Positions 22,401-35,525 of a DNA stretch of 64,000 bases are shown here, one piece after another; within the stretch, counting starts at the first letter, position 1, and each line of letters starts with the position of its first letter. A model generated the notes under the pieces. It made no database searches and had not been told where the DNA came from. It saw only the letters and a list, made by a program, of their open reading frames with translations. The DNA comes from Doris montereyensis (taxonomy: Eukaryota > Mollusca > Gastropoda > Nudibranchia > Dorididae): NCBI GenBank assembly GCA_037039925.1, contig JAXRKP010000086.1, positions 153,501 to 217,500 of the forward strand, given 5' to 3'. A program made the position numbers and the translations under genes.

Positions 22401-22772
22401 TCGTAAAACTGCAATTACTTCAATTGTGTTGAATCTACATATACTTACAAAGAATTTCTTGTTCATAGCTCAAAAGTGATTTTGTCTTACTGTTGTGTTG
22501 TTTTACAAGACATGAAAACCCTTTAGGCTGGCATTGACTCATCTTTTAAAGTGTTTTATCTTGTTACTACTAAAATAGATGATATGCTCATGTCACTTGA
22601 TGAAGTGGCTGTAGCGTTTGTGCGTAGAAATTAACTTCGTCACCATGTGCTTGGAATAATAAATGGCGTTGATTACTTTGAATCAAAGTACTGAAAGCTG
22701 GTGTTGCTAAATTTAACCCGGAAGACAATAATTTGCTATCTTTTTCTAGAGTCAGTCATATTAGTCATCATT

Positions 22773-23097
<325 letters not shown>

Positions 23098-23212
23098 CTC
23101 AGTAGAGGCCCTAATAATTATATATTATATCCTGGTTGAGTTATATTGTTTTCCTGTAATTCTAAGAATATTGTAAGCAATGCCTATTTTGACATTTAGG
23201 CGAATATGTCAA

Positions 23213-23600
23213 CAAGCCGGGCAGTTGACAGGTAAGCACATATACGGGGAGTAGATTATCCTGCCCTCCACGAGTCTTCTGCTGCCTGGCAGGTCGGTCT
23301 TGGCTGACCAAAGGCTAAGGGAGTTAACCCTGACATAAAATAACCTGCTGTCTTGCAGACCGGTCTTGACTGACCAAAGGCTAAGAGAGTTAACCCTGAC
23401 AGAAAATAACAACCTGCTGCCTTGCAGGCTGGTCTTGAATTACCAAAGGCTGAGTGAGTTAATCCTGACAGAAAAATAACAAAGCCTGGTAGGGGGCCTC
23501 AAGGTGGCAGCCCCACCATCTACCTAGGGTACAGTGGGCTAATCCCCTGCTTATCCGAAACCTAACTGATGCGGAGAAATAAATAGAATATACCCGGCTT
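23213..23600 (+). repeat. LINE 5' region with three 66-69-bp subrepeats
   Basis: Three head-to-tail units start at 23279, 23345 and 23414. Each has CTGCTG.CTTGCAG, GGTCTTG.CTGACCAAAGGC and GAGTTAACCCTGACAGAAAA. A single GGGGGCCTCAAGGTGGCAGC block follows, directly upstream of the LINE endonuclease frame. This looks like the tandemly repeated 5' UTR of a non-LTR retrotransposon. Confidence 0.65.
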
Positions 23601-25800
23601 GACCTTTCAACGACGAAAATGGAAACAACGCGGACTGTGATTTTTTGGAACATGGAATGTTAGGGGCAATAAATGGAAAAGAGTTAGAATTAGTTGAAGA
23701 AAAGGAAAATTTTCAAAGTAGACATTTTGGCTATTACAGAAACAAAGAAAAAACGACAAGGAATAGTAAATGTAGGACCGAATCATATTTTAATCTTCTC
23801 AGGAGCAGATGTCAAAGATAGAGCTAGAGCAGGAGTAGGTCTCCAGTTCATAAAAGGCATGAAAAGCTACTAGAACGTGGAAAATTATAAGCCCACGGCT
23901 ATTAGAGGTAAATATTAAACCAAAAGGAAGAGAAAATAAATTATTAATAGCTTAGGCACCAAACGAAGACGCCACTAAAAAAGAAAAAGATACCTTCGAA
24001 AACGATTTACAAATAGCTGCAGAGAATCTTAAACACAAACAGGAACTAATGGTTTTTAGGAGATTTAAATGCTACAGTATGCAACAATATAGAAATATCA
24101 AGTGGAGTAATATGTAAAGAAGGAGAGGCAACAACTTCTCCAAATGGAGAGAGACTAATAGATTTTTGCCTAAACAATAACATAAAAATAGCCCACACCT
24201 TTTTTCCTCATAAAGATATCCACAAATATACAAGACTAAATGAAGACAGGTGTGAAAAGTCAATGATAGACTATATAATAGTTAACAGCTCCCTTTTTAC
24301 AGTACATTGGATGCAAGAGTAAACAGAGGAGCAGAAATATTTAGCGATCATCACCTAGTGATTGCCAAAATGAGATTACTGACTGAAGAAATCAAACAGA
24401 AAAGGAAAGAGAAGAAAGCTAATTAACTCAAAATAGAGGAACTAAATAAACCAGTAGTAAAACAGGTATACCAATCTAGGATAAAAAGATTTATCAGTGA
24501 AAGGCAGATGGATCTGAATGATAGCACAATAGAAGAAAAGTGGCAGATGTATAAAGAAACACTCCTCAGTTGTATTGAACAGGTCTGAGGTAAGAAAACA
24601 ATTAAAGGAGATGGGAAAAGAACAGCATGGTGGAATGAGAATGTCAACTAAGATCAAAGAAATGAAGGATACCTGGAAGAAATACTTGCAAACTATAGAG
24701 GGATATCACTACTTAGCATTCCAGGAAAAATATATGCCAGGATACTGGAAATGAGACTAAGGAAAAGAGAAGAGGATCAGATTGAAGAACATCAGAGTGG
24801 ATTTAGACCAGAAGAAGTGTACAAGACCACATATTTACAATTAGACAAATAATGGAAACATTCCTTAAGAGAAACATTGACCTGCATCTGTGTTTTATTG
24901 ACTTAGAAAAGGCATTTGCCACTGTGAGGAGGGACGAACTATGGCATTCCTTAAAAAGAACACAATGTAGAGCAAAATTTAATAGAAGCCATTAAAAAAA
25001 ATAAAAAAAACCAACATGTGCAGTGAGAGTAGCTGGAAACATATCTGATGAATTTGATGTTGATATAGGAGTAAGACAGGGTTGTATCCTAAGTCCTCTT
25101 TTGTTTATCACATTTATGGATTTAGTCGTAAAGGCATCCTCAAAAATGAAGAAAATGAATGTAGGTATGGGGAAGCTCAAACCAGTAAATGTATCAATGT
25201 TTTCATTTGCCGATGATTTAGTTCTGTTTGGAAAATCAGAAAGTGACCTTCAGTCGAATATCAACAATATATAACCATCTAGAGCAGGCATTTGTGAGTA
25301 AGCAAGAATTGTCAACAAAAACCAAAATGGCAGTATACAATACAGTTTATTGTCCTACTCTCCTCTATGGCAGCAGTAAAACCTGGACCTTAGACAGTAG
25401 AGAATACAGCAGAGTACAGGCAACTGAAATGAAATGTGGTAGGGAAAACTAAAAGAGACAAAATCAGGAGTACAACAATAAGAGATCAAACCAAAGCAGA
25501 TGGCATAAAAACTAAGATAGAAACAAATCAATTGAGATGGTTTGGGCATATAAACAGAATGAACGTCAATAGAATAGTTAAATCAGTATACAGTGCTAAA
25601 GCCAAAAGTAAAAGACCAAAAGGCAGACCTCGGAGAAAGTGGGAAGAAGATATAAAAGAGGCATTGAAGCATATAAATTTAACTTTTTTGGAAGGAAACA
25701 GAAAATGCCAGGACAGGACATCCTGTAGAAAGATCATCTCGGGCATCTGAACCCATACACCGAAAGGTAGAATGGGAACTGATAAATAAAGAAAGATGTC
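23601..25800 (+). pseudogene. Decayed non-LTR retrotransposon (APE endonuclease + RT)
   Basis: Order of visible domains: an APE-type endonuclease (TWNVRG; ILAITETK; a GDLNATV catalytic motif; SMIDYIIVNSSLF; SDHHLV), a linker (TAWWNENVN), then RT (NYRGISLLSIPGKIYARILE; GFRPEE; FIDLEKAFATV; GVRQGCILSPLLF; FADDLVLFG), and a C-terminus (LYGSSKTWTL; QLRWFGHINRMNVNR; RPKGRPRRKWEEDIKEAL). Reading moves between frames, and stops occur. The endonuclease-RT linker is almost absent (about 15 residues), part of the region after FADD is missing, and motif A reads KAFA where KAFD is expected. The architecture suggests an RTE-like or related clade. It cannot mobilise itself. Confidence 0.88.
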
Positions 25801-25899
25801 AACAAGTGCAGGTTAAGAGTCTCACCAATTCGAAGTATATTTCCTAATCAAATAGTTACTTGTCAAGGCTGACGTGTGTGTTATTAGTATTAGTATTTA

Positions 25900-25927
25900 T
25901 TATTGTGTGTGTGTGTGTGTGTGTGTG
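25900..25927. repeat. (GT)n microsatellite
   Basis: Short GT run just downstream of the LINE. Confidence 0.9.
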
Positions 25928-25989
25928 GTATACATACAAAGAATATTTACTATGTTGACGCCAGTCGTACAAAGAAGACCCTACTTCTA

Positions 25990-27062
25990 TCCATTCATCC
26001 ATACATACACACATTCACACATACATACATACATAATACATACATACATACATACACACATTCACACATACATACATACATAATACATACATACATACAC
26101 ACATTCACACATACATACATACATACATACATACATACACACATTCACACATACATACATACATACATAATACATACATACATTCACACATTCATACACA
26201 TACATACATACAAAAACATACATACATACACACATTCACACATACACATACATATTACATACATTCACACACACATTCACACATACATATGATACATACA
26301 TAATACACACATACATACACACATTCACACATACATAATACATACATACACACATTCACACATACATACATACATAATATACATACACATACATACACAC
26401 ATACATACATAACAAAACATACATACATGCATACATACATAACAAACATACATACATACATTCACACATACAGACATAATATAGATACATACATACATGA
26501 TACATATATATATGCATACATACATACATACACACGAGATGCATACATACATGATACATACATACATACATACATACACATACATACATACATACATACA
26601 TACATACATACATACATACATACATACATACATACATACACATACATACATAACAAACATACATACATACATTCACATATACATACATAATATACATACA
26701 TACATGCATACATACATATATATATACATACATACATACATACACACGAGATTCATACATACATAACACAACATGCATACATACATACATACATACATAC
26801 ATACATACATACATACATACATACATACATACATACATACATACATACATACATACATACATGATACATACATACATACATGATACATACATACATACAT
26901 GATACATACATACATACATACATACATACATACATACATACATACATACATACATACATGATACATAGATACATACATACATGATACATACGTACATAGC
27001 AAACATACATACATACATACTTACATGCATTCTTACATACAAACATACATACGTACAAACAT
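25990..27062. repeat. 1.07-kb (CATA)n tetranucleotide array
   Basis: Mostly CATA/ACAT units with ordered interruptions: ACACATTCACACATACAT blocks in the first 500 bp, then long pure runs (26570-26640, 26780-26860) and repeated CATGATACATACATACAT blocks (26862-26980). Long frames with MYVC or HTYI periodicity on both strands are artefacts. Confidence 0.97.
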
Positions 27063-27216
27063 ACTGCGTAGCTTATCCGTGGTTGGACATCGCTTCCTGA
27101 ACCCTTCTTCGAAAAGTTCACGATCCGCCGCCATTCGGACCTGCTTCTGTTGTTGTTTAGACTGGAGCCATACACATACACATACACACATTGTATAGCT
27201 AAATGGGGGGGGGGGT

Positions 27217-27275
27217 TAATACTGTGAACCACTTTCAACTTGGATGGCGTCGATGGCCGAGTGATTAGGGCTGCC
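27217..27275 (+). mobile_element. SINE3 head with 5' flank
   Basis: TAATACTGTGAACCACTTTC, then AACTTGGATGGCGTCGATGG and CCGAGTGATTAGGGCTGCC, a tRNA-Leu/Ser-like 5' end. It stops abruptly. The same flank and head occur in reverse at 28703-28720. Confidence 0.65.
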
Positions 27276-27279
27276 TATA

Positions 27280-27650
27280 TAAGTTTCCATAACAAATAAG
27301 GAAACCAACAGCCGAATCCATTATCAAATACGTGTAACTTTCTTGCACGTTAAATGATTTTAGTTGGGTTTTTCTTACCGTGGTTAGTTTATTTGTCAAT
27401 GTTTTTGTCCTGGAGCCTTAGTGGAATAAAATCGTTCATATTCTTTCTTCCTCTTATTATCTATAAGTATAATGCAGTTTGGATGTTTTGATGATAATGA
27501 TAATAATGTGTATGCATATGCTGTTTGAAGACAACATTTAACATCATTTTTTTAAAAATAACTCCAGCCCTTGTGATCAACCAAGTACCGCAGGGACTGT
27601 CTGCGCATATCACTGGAATATTGTTGTAATCTAGCGGTGCAAACGGTGGG
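27280..27650. other. Intergenic stretch, no gene seen
   Basis: Unique-looking AT-rich sequence. Confidence 0.5.
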
Positions 27651-27656
27651 GGGGGG

Positions 27657-27877
27657 ACTCGGTAATCCAAAAGTAAAGTATCAGCTCCTCAACCCAAAGG
27701 TCGTGGGTTCAAGCCCCGCCAAAGGTTGAAAAATATTCTCGAGTACATCTACCCCCTCCCCCTCTACCCTTGTTCCAGTCAGGTGGGTCAACATTTAGTC
27801 CCATCGAAGAAGGACTATAAAAAAGGAGGTCCCGTGTGCATATCACAACACTCTGTGCTTGTTAAAGATCTATTGGT
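27657..27877 (+). mobile_element. SINE1 copy, 3' truncated
   Basis: GACTCGGTAATCCAAAAG head, GTGGGTTCAAGCCCCGCC B box, CAGTCAGGTGGGTCAAC, CCCATCGAAGAAGGAC, CACAACACTCTGTGC and GTTAAAGATC. The GGGCAG block and 3' tail are missing. Confidence 0.8.
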
Positions 27878-28008
27878 GCAAACGTAGAGCAGTGGTGTCA
27901 CGGATTCCCTGGTTTCCCCCTGCGACTTGGGAGAGTAGACATTGCAATCAGAGTGCTTCATATTCGGGACTGGTGTGTGACAAATGACCCCATCTAAAAA
28001 AATGTAGC

Positions 28009-28009
<1 letters not shown>

Positions 28010-28042
<33 letters not shown>
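28010..28042. repeat. (GT)n microsatellite
   Basis: About 16 GT units. Confidence 0.95.
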
Positions 28043-28045
<3 letters not shown>

Positions 28046-28440
28046 TGCCCTATAGCCTTTGTAGCTCTAAATGAAAAATTATGTACACACACACAAACAA
28101 ACAAAAAGTTCCAAATTGCGCTCAAAATTGGGGGAGGGGTGGGGGTGGTACAATCCTTTGAAAATTGTACCCGTGGGTCATTTGTGTCACAGAATTCAAA
28201 TTACAAATTGCAAATGTTTGCACAAAAATGTTGAGATTGCGACCTTCCACTGAGTTGTGTTTCAGATCACGTGACGCCAAATGGATTCGGTTAGCGAAAA
28301 ACGGAAATGACTTTACTAGTGCTGCTCTAAAATCAAAATCGTCACGAGGTAGCCATGGAAGCGAGAGGGGAATAGTGGATTGGTGTCACTCAATGTCGAC
28401 TGGGAATTATAATAGAGCTACCGCTTATTCTGCAAGTTGA

Positions 28441-28720
28441 AAATAATAAAAGTTCCTTCAAGGCCGCTACGGCCCATAGAGCCGGAGTTAAACTCGGTTT
28501 CAAGGGTGTGAAGGAAACAGGTGACAATAATTATCAGTCTGACGCAGGTTTTTACTCCACCAACGCTAGTGCTTATACCCATTTGCACCTGTGCAGAGTG
28601 GAGAAAATGCGTGTTACGTGTCTTTCCAACGGGTTCGAACCGGGACCTCATGATCCCCAGTCCTGCAGCCTAACCGCTCACTACCGACGCCACCCAAGTT
28701 GAAAGTGGTTCACAGTATTA
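28441..28720 (-). mobile_element. SINE3 copy, full length
   Basis: On the minus strand: 5' flank shared with 27217, GGCGTCGGTAGTGAGCGG, CCCGGTTCGAACCCG B box, CACCTGTGCAAATGGGT, then the tail GCTCTATGGGCCGTAGCGGC and CTTGAAGGAACTTTTATTAT. This is the clearest SINE3 member, about 260-280 bp. Confidence 0.8.
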
Positions 28721-28721
28721 T

Positions 28722-29300
28722 TGCATTCAATTTTTTAAATAATAAAACACACACACACACACACACACAAAATCAACAACACAAAAACAAAAATAAACGC
28801 GGTGAATGTGAAACCATCGAGTTTGCAGCCCAACTAATTCTGACATTGTTGATGTCTTTGTTCCTACATAGATAGATCCAGATCACCATTGGCATTACCA
28901 CCATCAAGCTGGTTTCGCTAGTTTGAAGTTTGAAATGTTCTGTTCAGGAACTGCGTTGATTAGCCTGTTTGTTATTTCAGAGAAGAGATGATGATATACG
29001 TGATCAGCCGAAGACAGTGTCATATCACAAATAGACCACGGTATCACTGGGCGAATTGAAGATTTTTTTTACATCGGTGACATGAATCATGAAAACTTGT
29101 ACGAAATAGGAGTATCTAATAACGTTTAGGACGGGAATTGATGAAATGTTAAAGTATTCAGTTTTCAGTCCATTAGAGAGAAGAAACAAAAATCCCAGGA
29201 GATCGTGTATGGACAACTCGTTCGTAGGACACGCTAATCAATACTTGGATTCTACGAATCGATTTGTTTTTGTGGGCGGAGGGGAGGTGGGTAGGGGGAG
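28722..29300. other. Intergenic stretch, no gene seen
   Basis: Contains a short (CA)n at 28748-28768. Otherwise unique-looking. Confidence 0.5.
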
Positions 29301-29520
<220 letters not shown>

Positions 29521-29820
29521 GAGAAAGACACGCTTCGGGCGAAGGGACAGGAGAGGAGGGGTAAGTAATGCATTTCAAGTTTGGTAACAAACAGTAGTGA
29601 AGACAGTTTTTTAAAAGATCTACTTTAACCTGCATTTCGCGTCCTATTCTCAAATTCAAACGCTTTCCTCTCAAACCAGAAATTAAAAGCTAACACGCCA
29701 ATAATTATGGATTTGCTAATACATACATCTGTCCGTTGCTATATTTGGTTTATATACGGTAGAGACGACTTTTCTTTTCTTCTTCCTTTTCTTTATTTTT
29801 TTTTAAAAGTGGGCAGGAGG

Positions 29821-30492
29821 TTGTTTGTGTGTCGGTGTCTAATTCATGTGTTTGAAATGTTGTTTGTGTGTCGGTGTCTAATTCGTGTGTTTGAAATGTT
29901 GTTTGTGTGTCGATGTCTAATTCGTGTGTTTGAAATGTTGTTTGTGTGTCGGTGTCGAATTCATGTGTTTGAAATGTTGTTTGTGTGTCGATGTCAAATT
30001 CATGTGTTTGAAATGTTGTTTGTGTGTTCGGGTGTCAAATTCATGTGTTTGAAATGTTGTTTGTGTGTCGGTGTCGAATTCATGTGTTTGAAATGTTGTT
30101 TGTGTGTCGGTGTCGAATTCATATGTTTGAAATGTTGTTTGTGTGTTGGTGTCGAATTCGTATGTTTGAAATGTTGTTTGTGTGTCGGTGTCGAATTCGT
30201 GGTGTTTGAAATGTTGTTTGTGTGTCGGTGTCGAATTCGTATGTTTGAAATGTTGTTTGGTGTGTCGGTGTCGAATTCATATGTTTGAAATGTTGTTTGT
30301 GTGTCGGTGTCGAATTCATGTGTTTGAAATGTTGTTTGTGTGTCGGTGTCGAATTCGTGTGTTTGAAATGTTGTTTGTGTGTTGAAATGTTTGAAATGTT
30401 GTTTGTGTGTCGGTGTCGAATTCGTGTGTTTGAAATGTTGTTTGTGTCGGTGTCGAATTCGTGTGTTTGAAATGTTGTTTGTGTGTCGGTGT
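29821..30492. repeat. 39-bp minisatellite, about 17 copies
   Basis: Units contain TTGTTTGTGTGTCGGTGTCG, AATTCATGTG and TTTGAAATG. Most units carry an EcoRI-type GAATTC. Variants: CTAATTC in early units and a unit of about 27 bp near 30375. The Cys-rich periodic frame (13-residue repeat) follows from the 39-bp unit and breaks wherever a unit gains or loses a base, so coding is unlikely. Confidence 0.95.
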
Positions 30493-30630
30493 CTCCTTGG
30501 GTCTACACTGTCACGGTCGGAGAGGTGCCAGAGCCTTCACGTTCCTGACTTAATGCTCCACTCGTTCGCATGGTAGATCTACGTCCACTCTTTTTTTCAC
30601 AGCTTTACAAAACGCGCAACATGTACCGCA

Positions 30631-30742
30631 TATCAATTACCATGTCCTTGCATTCGCGCCTAAAAAATGGAATTAGAAAATATACATATCAATTATCATG
30701 TTCTTGCATTTGCGCTTCAAAATGGAATTAGAAAATCCATAT
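30631..30742 (-). repeat. 56-bp tandem duplication of a GPCR tail segment
   Basis: Two direct units start at 30631 and 30687, both with TATCAATTA.CATGT.CTTG and AATGGAATTAGAAAAT. The second overlaps the GPCR TM7-tail codons (NSILKR) read on the minus strand, so part of the receptor end has been duplicated. Confidence 0.75.
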
Positions 30743-30930
30743 ATAAATTGGTTACATGCCACATTCAAGAAATAAAAGCGAGAAAAAAGTGGTAGATGAG
30801 GCTGTTCACGCCATAGGATAAGTTGTCGTCTCCAAAAGGCGCACGGCCGTGTGGGGTGTTATTGACCATGAAGGTCAGGTGATGACGAATTCCATCAACG
30901 TTGTTCGTCGTAAAGCAACCACAGAACACT
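30673..30930 (-). pseudogene. Second GPCR fragment, TM6-TM7 (broken)
   Basis: On the minus strand: LRRTTLMEFVIT (start of TM6), a loss of most of TM6 with a frame change, HHLTFMVNNTPHG, NLSYGVNSLIYHFF, another frame change, then RFYFLNVACNQFIYGFSNS, ILKRKCKNM and a stop at 30673. RRTT, YFLN.A.N and FIYGF.N match the TM6-TM7 exon at 236-537, so both belong to one receptor family. TM7 has NQFIY instead of NPFIY. No TM1-TM5 exon was found upstream. Probably a pseudogene. Confidence 0.75.
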
Positions 30931-31106
30931 CAAAACTGTTTTAGTGTACTGTGGTCGGCACATTCAAGTAATTTGAAGGGATTTGGTGCAGGCTGAGGCA
31001 TGATCCATGATACGCTGTCGCAGAATTTCTATTTCACTGAAAAACAAATCAAAGTTAAACAAGTTTCTTTATGCAGAAAGAGTAGGCGGAATGAAAAGAA
31101 AAGAGA

Positions 31107-31505
<399 letters not shown>

Positions 31506-31509
31506 GGGC

Positions 31510-32640
31510 AAAAAAAGAAAAGCAAAGAGAGATCATTCAAAGAAATGGATACATGTAGCAGGATTGGCTCAACACACTCAAGAGAAAAAGAAGATTATGC
31601 AGGAAAGGGAAGGAACAACGTTATTCACATTAAACATCATGATATTACAAGAATGCTACAGTGCAATGATTACTATGTACATGTAGTGTAGCCTGGGCAC
31701 GGGGCGATACCATGTAGAATTGAAAGAAAACACTTGATCTTCATTAAGTCAAAAGTAAAATGTATTCGTTCAACAACCGATTACATGAATTCACTATAAA
31801 CTTCTGTTAGCAACCATTGATCATAATCAAGATTTTAGGAGAGCATCGCATCGTCAAAAATGATCCTTTAAAATTATTTTCAGTTGTTGAGCAGTCCTTC
31901 AGATACCGCTGTTAATTTATCGAGAAAGATGAAACAAATATACATCTCTATCATTCGCTGAATCGATTTAGATGGGAACCCCAAGCGCCCTGGATACATT
32001 TGCTACTTCTTTCACTGTTACTGGCATTTCTTGCGGCAAAATTAATTTCAGTATGTATTGTCATAGCTGTTGTTTTATCGTACAGGCTGTCATTTATTGA
32101 AAAATAAAAAATAAAGAATAATACATGCAAGACAAGCACATTAACATAGAGAAAATTAATGACAAATACAACAAATACCCGGTACTCAATGCCCCAAAAA
32201 GGCATAAGGCCAGTGTTAAAATCATATTATATCGGTGACAATAATGCTGATGAGGGTGAAGACAATAACAAGGAGGATGGTGAGCCATGACGACAGCAAT
32301 GATGATAACAAAGATCACAATAATTTGGGCGCATGCAGCGACCGACCCTGACCTCCCACAACAATAAAAAACCCAACCCAAAAGAACACAAAAACTAAAC
32401 TTTTCTGTCCGCAATGATCAATAAATTTACATTTTCTGTAAAACCTATTATCAACAACAGAAATGTAGATTTATTTATAATATTTCAAGTTTTCGGTCAT
32501 GGCAAATCAAGAAGATAGATAAGTCACAAGGATCCATTGAACAAGTAAGATAACTTTTACACGATTATGCCCCTTGCAATCTGTGACTCCTTTTGTTCTA
32601 TTTTTATCATCCACTTGACGGGCTCAACCCCAACATTGGT
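31510..32640. other. Upstream region of FMNL, no gene seen
   Basis: Unique-looking sequence. No exon was recognised, and the 5' UTR of FMNL may lie in its distal part. Confidence 0.5.
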
Positions 32641-32646
32641 CCAGCT

Positions 32647-32654
32647 TGACGTCA
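32647..32654. promoter_or_regulatory. CRE-like palindrome upstream of FMNL
   Basis: A perfect TGACGTCA lies about 204 bp before the FMNL start codon. This is the consensus CREB/ATF site. One 8-mer match can be chance; its position is the only support. Confidence 0.3.
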
Positions 32655-32857
32655 CAGGGTTAAGAGTTCTCCCATCCCATCCTAGTCTCATTTCCGCTTT
32701 CTCTCACCAAAGCCTAGGCAATGTAGGCTCGGAGATCAATCTGCAACATGACCAGTCGCCGCCTTGTGTACATTTTGCTCGATAATGGATTACTTCAACA
32801 TTCCCAGTGGATCATAAAGTATCTTTTAAATATTTCACATCATCATAAATGTACATG

Positions 32858-33007
32858 ATGGGAAATTCTGACAGCCGCAACCTCGACAACCGATATAATG
32901 ACGGTCGAGGAGCAGGGCTGGAGTTTCAACGGAAACCGTCGGTTCCAGCACCTCGTATGCCAATGCCTGATGGCGTTGAACTTGAAAGAAGATTTACCAA
33001 AGTTCTG
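32858..33007 (+). CDS. FMNL: Formin-like protein (FMNL/FRL), coding exon 1
   Basis: N-terminus of a formin-like actin nucleation/elongation factor acting under Rho-family GTPases at the cell cortex. ATG codons occur at 32849, 32855 and 32858. The last is chosen because it gives MGNSDS, an N-myristoylation consensus (Gly2, Ser6) as in FMNL proteins. Then come RPSVPAPR-like proline-rich residues and PMPDGVELERRFTKVL, matching the PMP..ELE.RF segment before the GTPase-binding/FH3 region. Donor CTG|GTCAGT is weak at +3 but the phase is right. FH1, FH2 and DAD domains lie beyond the visible exons. Confidence 0.88.
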
Positions 33008-34955
33008 GTCAGTATTATTACTTACTCATGAAATAATACTTTTCATTTGGATAAAGTAAATATAGTCATTGATATCAATAGTAAATCAACTAAATGAATA
33101 CACGTCTGGAATCTGTATTTCAAGAGCTAAATTCTAGATAGATTTGAGTCTATCGTGAATCATTGACAAGGAATGACAACAAATTGTGCTGCTCTAATAA
33201 TATCTAGATCTAGATCTAATGCTAATATATAGATGTAGTCCCGAGATCTTATCTAGCTCTATATCCAGATGTAGAAATCTAGATCTGCATCTGGATTCAA
33301 GATCGATTGAGAAAATGTCCCAATGAAGATTGAGAGAAGAGAAGAACAAGTTTGCAAGTCTTAACCAAGTAAACCTTTTGTGGTTGATTATTTCATCAGC
33401 TGAGTGCAAGGTGAAAGTTTGATTTCTTGATGAGCCGCCTGCCCCGCTAAATTTACATCTATTGGCCAATATTATCGCTTTTTTGAGATTGTCAGACTAT
33501 AATGCCTATGTCACAGAAGTTATATTTTTGAAGCCAGGAGTTCAAATTTGGGAAAGTTATAATTAAATGTATGATCGGTTAAAATATTGACAAAGTTTTG
33601 ATGTTCAATGGCCATGTGGCGTAAAGGGAAACTGAGCTGGTAGACTGTTCAAGAGCACTGTTAGAAGGAGTGTTTTTTCTTATAAGACTCATCCTGTTAA
33701 ATGTCTCTTCATTTAAATAAAAATTATCTTTATTTCAATAAAAGCTCTCTTTCAGTTCAGTTTGTTCCATGTGTGTGTATACAAAAACAAGAGCTAACAA
33801 AGTTCTGTCATGGACTGAACAATGATTGTACACAGAAGTAGGCCTATAGATTATATATAAGTAGCAGTAGTACAGACACATGTGTTGACTATTACAAAGA
33901 TTAACAAAGGCCTTGAACTGCTGTCCATGAATTGTAAAGTGGATCAGAACGAGAATTTGAAACTATCCCATAATGTCAAAGATGATGTCTCTGATCAAAT
34001 TTTCGGATTGAGCGGTGGGAAGAGACACGCTCATAGGGAGGATTAGCACGTGAACACAGATGGCTAATAGGAGCTCGATAAATCGAGAACTAAATCTGAA
34101 GTCTAATTAGTAGTCTAGTAATTTCTCCAGAGATTTCATTATCACTATGTCATGTTGGGATTGAGAGTTGAGTAGATTTAGAACTATCTAGATACGTACG
34201 TCTTAAGAATAATATTGATTATTGTTCTGATGAAAACATAGATCTGATCTATAGATAGGCTATAATAGGGATCTCGTCAAATTTTCTGTGTTCGTGTTTG
34301 TGCATGTAAAAATACACTATTATGGCCTGGTTGACAAAAGTTTTATTCAACCCTACCTGCAAACTTTGGTTTGGGGTGTACATTGTCATCAGAATGGTAG
34401 CAACATACAATGTGCTCATGTCTCAAAAATGTATTTTCTGATAAGAGGACTTTTTTCTCCATTCACACGTCTGCGTAGGTCCCCCTGTTATACACTGTTT
34501 TTTATTCAAAGTGGCCACTTGTAGTCAACATGATGAATACTGTTGAGAGGGACGGTTTTGATTTTTATCTACTTGAGAAGAGTTGTATGTTTACATTGAT
34601 GAGAAATTTGTCATTGCCAAATAACAGTGCCCTGCGTTGTGTGGAAATCTTTCCCTCTGTGTGTCTTTTTCTTGAAAAAATCTCTGCCCTCCTCTCATTC
34701 TGATCCATTACTCCGTATATTTCTCCATGTCCCTCTGTTTTGTTTTTCTGTCTTTTCTCTGTTTCACTCTCTCTATCTCTCTCTCTCTCTCTTGTACACA
34801 CTATATTATATAAAAGCAAGTTCAAAGTTGACACCAGTATTAGTTTTACCAAGTGTTTTGTTTTAAAATTAAAAGTGGACATTCATGACTTAGTGCTCTA
34901 CTATGATGTGAGTGAATACATTTAATAACACTTTTATCACTATCTGATCAATGTG

Positions 34956-35030
34956 TGCTGGTGGCGGGCTCTGCTGTTTGGTTTTGCCTCTTTTCTTTCA
35001 CTCTTTCATCTTGCTGTTTCCTCACTGCTT
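34956..35030 (+). mobile_element. SINE2 5' part
   Basis: GCTGGTGGCGGGCTCTGCTG head, then CTTTCACTCTTTCATCTTGC and TGTTTCCTC. The CTGAGATCACC tail is missing. Confidence 0.7.
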
Positions 35031-35377
35031 ATTGTGATCGAGGTAGGTTTCACTCCATCAACAGTCTGATATGTGGACCAATAGCACTGCTGTTTTGTTA
35101 TCATTTATTTTCTGTGTTGACTTTTTCTCAATGTACGTTCAGTTTCCAGTAGATCACATATTATGCCATATATGTCTCTACTCTTGATCAATCTTTCTGT
35201 TTTTCTCCAAGTGTATCCACCTTTCTTACTTTCTGGCACAATGTTTTCTGGCCCTTAAATATATATTTAAAGAGTTGTGATGTAATGCTTTGGAGCCCCT
35301 AAAGCTATTCTTGCAATCTGTTTTTCTTTCTCAATGTTTGTCCTATATATATATATATATCTCATTTTTTTTTCTAT

Positions 35378-35525
35378 GCTGGTGGTTGGTATATATATAT
35401 ATGTGCTACTGGTGGGTCCCACTTTTTTTCCTTTCATTCTTTCACATCTTTTCTTTCATTTTGCTGTTTCCTCTTAATTCGCCTCTGAGATCATTGCATG
35501 TATTTGTCAGGTCAAATTCCAGTAT
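35378..35525 (+). mobile_element. SINE2 copy with a TA insertion
   Basis: GCTGGTGGTTGGTATATATA, then CTACTGGTGGGTCCCACTTT, TTTGCTGTTTCCTCTTAATT and CTGAGATCATTGCATG. A (TA)n tract interrupts the head. Confidence 0.78.

Noticed and set aside
26255..27238. Long MYVC/HTYI-type frames on both strands, up to 228 codons
   Set aside because: They are translations of a CATA tetranucleotide array and have no non-repetitive coding sequence.
29707..30576. Cys-rich 13-residue repeat frames, suggestive of a structural or toxin-like peptide
   Set aside because: They follow the 39-bp minisatellite, change frame whenever a unit length varies, and lack a signal peptide or precursor layout.
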